Assembly: GCF_936933875.1 (NCBI RefSeq)
Contig: NZ_CAKZIK010000082.1
Coordinates: forward strand, 1-23,775
DNA: 23,775 nt
DNA from: an uncultured Chryseobacterium sp.
Lineage (GTDB): Bacteria; Bacteroidota; Bacteroidia; Flavobacteriales; Weeksellaceae
Direction: 5' to 3'
Position numbers and translations under genes: made by a program. This document shows, one piece after another, positions 21,482-23,775 of this stretch. Below the pieces are notes generated by a model, which searched no databases, was not told the origin of the DNA, and saw nothing but the letters and a program-made list of their open reading frames with translations. Positions within the stretch are counted from its first letter, which is position 1. Each line of letters starts with the position of its first letter.

Positions 21482-23775
21482 TTAAAATTGAAAATTTAAC
21501 CCTAGTGAATAAACTCTTGGCATTTGATAATAACCGTTATCAATATTACCGTTAACTTCTGGGTCAACACCTGAGTAATCTGAAATTACTAAAGCATTCT
21601 GAACCATGCCGTAAACTTTGAGGTTGCTTCCGCTAGATAAGAAATCACCAAAGTTATACCCCAGGTTTACATTATCTAATCTAAAGAATGAAGCGTCCTC
21701 TACATAAATATCAGAGAATAATTCGTTTCCTTTAAATGCATATTGTGCAGCTGAGGAAAATACATTCTGAAGATATTCATTGGTAAGAGCTGAGTTAATT
21801 GAACTGTTCGAAGCAGCATTGTTATAAACATAGTTTCCTAATACCGCTCTTGCGCTCAAACCAAAATCCCATTTTTTATGAGTTAGTTTGGTAGAGAATC
21901 CTAGCAACGCATCCGGAGTTGTAGATTTGTAGAAGTATTTATCAGATGCACTGATCATACCATCACCGTTTCTATCAACATATACCCCATCAAGTGGTTT
22001 TCCGTTTGCATCATAAACTTGTTGATAAACCAAAAATGAACTTGGAGCGTATCCAACAGCATGAGCCTGAATAGTATTACCTACACCACCTGTAATACCA
22101 CCAGTTGCGACAAAGTAATCATCACCGGCGTTTGCAATAAGTTTGGTAACTTCTGGTTTGTAATGCGTAGCATTGAAGTTCAAGTCCCAAGTAGTATTTT
22201 CTGTTTTAACAGGAGTTAAGTTAAGTGTTGCTTCAATACCTCTGTTTTTCATGTTACCAACGTTCAACCAGTTGAAGTTACTCAAATCACCAGCAGCAAC
22301 AGGGCTGTAAACTAGTAGATCTTCTGTATCTTTCTGGAAAACATCAATTGAACCAGAGATTCTGTTATTAGCAAAACCGAAATCCAAACCTAAGTTTTTA
22401 GAAGTTGTTGTCTCCCAAGTTAAGTATGGGTTATAGATGTCTGGTCTGTACATTCTGTAATAATCACTTCCAAACTGATATTCTGCACCAAGCTGGCTAT
22501 AGTTATATTTAGCAAATGCCAAATAATTTCCTACTTCCTGTTGTCCTGTTTTACCCCAACCTGCTCTTAATTTCAAAGTTCTGATTCCTGAATCTTTCAA
22601 GAAATCTTCTTCATTAATTTTCCAGGCAACAGAAACACCTGGGAATGTACCCCAAACGTTATCAGTAGTTCCGTTATAGAATCTTGAAGAACCGTCTCTT
22701 CTGGCAGAAGCAGAGATGATATACTTGTTTGCGATGGTAAAAATTGCTCTACCATAGAATGACAGCAATGTATTTTGACTTTCATAAGCATCACTTACAT
22801 CAGGTAATTTTGTAGCCTTACCATAGTAAGTTGTTGTTGCAGGTGTATTTGTATAAAAATCCTGATATGCATAACCAGCTGTTAAATCTACATTGGTATT
22901 AAGCGAAGTAATTGTTTTAACATAATTAAAATATGTTTCTAACAATTTGTTCTTTTTCTCTTGCTCGTAAGTGTTCCACGAACCTTCATTAGCATAACCA
23001 GACTTATAGATACCAGAAGTTCTGTTTACACCTTCTCCTTTTGTATAATCGTATCCGGCGTTTACATTAAAATGTAATTCCGGAAGGAAATGGAATTTGT
23101 AATCTAACTGAACATTTCCTAAACCTCTCCATACAGAAGATAAGTTTCTGTTCGCAGCGATAATAGCAAGTGGATTCGCATTAGCATTAACGTTTAGACC
23201 TCCGTTCAACAACCACTCGTAGTAACCTCCATAGTTAGAGTTTCCAGAGTAAACAGGCTGTGTTGGATCAAAATATGTTGCGCTTCCAATAACGCCTCCT
23301 GCAAGGAAATGATTATCGGTAAATGTACCTTTCAAGTTAACATTCACAGATAAGTGATTATCCAAAAATTTAGGGCTTAAGTTTAAACCAACAGAGGTTC
23401 TTTTGAAGTCATTATATTTTACAATACCATTTTGGTGGTTATAACCTAAAGATAAACGGTAAGGCAAACCTTTAATACCTCCAGAGAATGCAACATTGTT
23501 GTCAGTTCCCCAAGCCGGCATATAAATTAAGTTTTGCCAGTTGGTATTGGCAGTACCTAATTTAGATTTGTAATTGTCATTGGCATACTGATTAACAAAT
23601 GCTCTGTATTCATCAGCTGAAAGTACATCAACATTTGCCATTTTTGTAGAAACTGAAGCTAATGTTGAAAAATTCACCTTGAACTTTCCAGCAGAACCTT
23701 TTTTAGTAGTAATCAAAATTACACCGTTAGACGCTCTGTTACCATAGATTGCAGCAGCAGATGCGTCTTTCAGAA
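21482..23775 (-). CDS. susC: SusC/RagA family TonB-dependent transporter, 5' end beyond the window
   Basis: This outer-membrane barrel imports oligosaccharides using TonB energy. The reading frame is open to the right edge, so only about 764 C-terminal residues of a protein usually near 1000 are present. The visible part begins LKDASAAAIYGNRASNGVIL, followed by ITTKKG. This is the classic end of the SusC plug domain, so the TTG at 23714-23716 is an internal Leu codon and not a start. The rest is beta-barrel, ending MPRVYSLGLNFQF with the terminal Phe needed for barrel assembly. The signal peptide, carboxypeptidase-like domain, TonB box and promoter all lie outside. It heads the susC-susD-susE-susE/F unit. 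Confidence 0.95.
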   Translation of the reverse strand, partial: LKDASAAAIYGNRASNGVILITTKKGSAGKFKVNFSTLASVSTKMANVDVLSADEYRAFVNQYANDNYKSKLGTANTNWQNLIYMPAWGTDNNVAFSGGIKGLPYRLSLGYNHQNGIVKYNDFKRTSVGLNLSPKFLDNHLSVNVNLKGTFTDNHFLAGGVIGSATYFDPTQPVYSGNSNYGGYYEWLLNGGLNVNANANPLAIIAANRNLSSVWRGLGNVQLDYKFHFLPELHFNVNAGYDYTKGEGVNRTSGIYKSGYANEGSWNTYEQEKKNKLLETYFNYVKTITSLNTNVDLTAGYAYQDFYTNTPATTTYYGKATKLPDVSDAYESQNTLLSFYGRAIFTIANKYIISASARRDGSSRFYNGTTDNVWGTFPGVSVAWKINEEDFLKDSGIRTLKLRAGWGKTGQQEVGNYLAFAKYNYSQLGAEYQFGSDYYRMYRPDIYNPYLTWETTTSKNLGLDFGFANNRISGSIDVFQKDTEDLLVYSPVAAGDLSNFNWLNVGNMKNRGIEATLNLTPVKTENTTWDLNFNATHYKPEVTKLIANAGDDYFVATGGITGGVGNTIQAHAVGYAPSSFLVYQQVYDANGKPLDGVYVDRNGDGMISASDKYFYKSTTPDALLGFSTKLTHKKWDFGLSARAVLGNYVYNNAASNSSINSALTNEYLQNVFSSAAQYAFKGNELFSDIYVEDASFFRLDNVNLGYNFGDFLSSGSNLKVYGMVQNALVISDYSGVDPEVNGNIDNGYYQMPRVYSLGLNFQF

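Noticed and set aside
23714..23716. TTG as the start codon of a 744-aa SusC
   Set aside because: The frame continues upstream to the window edge with the conserved SusC plug sequence (AAAIYGNRASNGVIL), so this is an internal Leu codon.
1..23775. tRNA or rRNA genes, CRISPR arrays, insertion sequences with a transposase, phage genes
   Set aside because: I looked for these by eye and found no cloverleaf-like sequence, no regularly spaced repeats with unique spacers, and no transposase, integrase or phage protein.

Overview
The window looks like chromosomal DNA of a member of the Bacteroidota, most likely a flavobacterium of the Chryseobacterium/Weeksellaceae kind. The evidence is an AT-rich sequence with strong A/T codon bias, SusC/SusD-type outer-membrane proteins, lipoproteins with acidic residues just after the lipobox cysteine, a lack of Shine-Dalgarno sites, and several -7 elements of the Bacteroidota form TAnnTTTG. 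The genus is an inference. Nearly every gene lies on the minus strand, so the window reads biologically from right to left.

Right part (about 11.3-23.8 kb): a maltodextrin/starch utilisation locus. In transcription order it holds susC (5' end beyond the window), susD, a SusE-like lipoprotein and a larger SusE/SusF-like lipoprotein, packed with 12-20 nt gaps and closed by a strong terminator. A GH97 alpha-glucosidase (SusB type, with its own terminator) follows, then an unrelated-looking SBF-like transporter, a repeat-rich gap, a GH13 neopullulanase/cyclomaltodextrinase (SusA type), a small secreted NTF2/SnoaL-like protein and an SLC45-type MFS sugar transporter with its terminator. Inferred flow: SusCD with the SusE/F lipoproteins captures and imports malto-oligosaccharides, the GH13 and GH97 enzymes cut them in the periplasm, and the MFS protein carries the product across the inner membrane. 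No SusG-like surface amylase and no regulator (SusR or LacI) is visible here.

Middle (about 7.3-9.7 kb): a DUF808 membrane protein is the only plus-strand gene. It converges on a pirin / FMN-reductase gene pair across a shared terminator.

Left part (about 0.1-7.0 kb): purine biosynthesis, in transcription order purM, purN, [DUF559 nuclease-like gene], purH, purD and guaA. purD has its own promoter and a terminator, so guaA is a separate unit.

The most interesting non-genic content: (i) the DUF559 gene inside the purine cluster is bracketed by 38-bp inverted repeats, each made of two hairpins whose pairing is kept while the bases differ, and one repeat supplies the stop codon of purN; (ii) the 386-bp gap between purM and the DUF808 gene carries a minus-strand terminator whose 5' arm can pair instead with an upstream segment, which suggests a structured small RNA or attenuator; (iii) two nearly identical 91-bp GC-rich repeats contain a perfect mirror sequence; (iv) a palindromic, MITE-like element of about 170-200 bp lies between the GH13 and NTF2-like genes.
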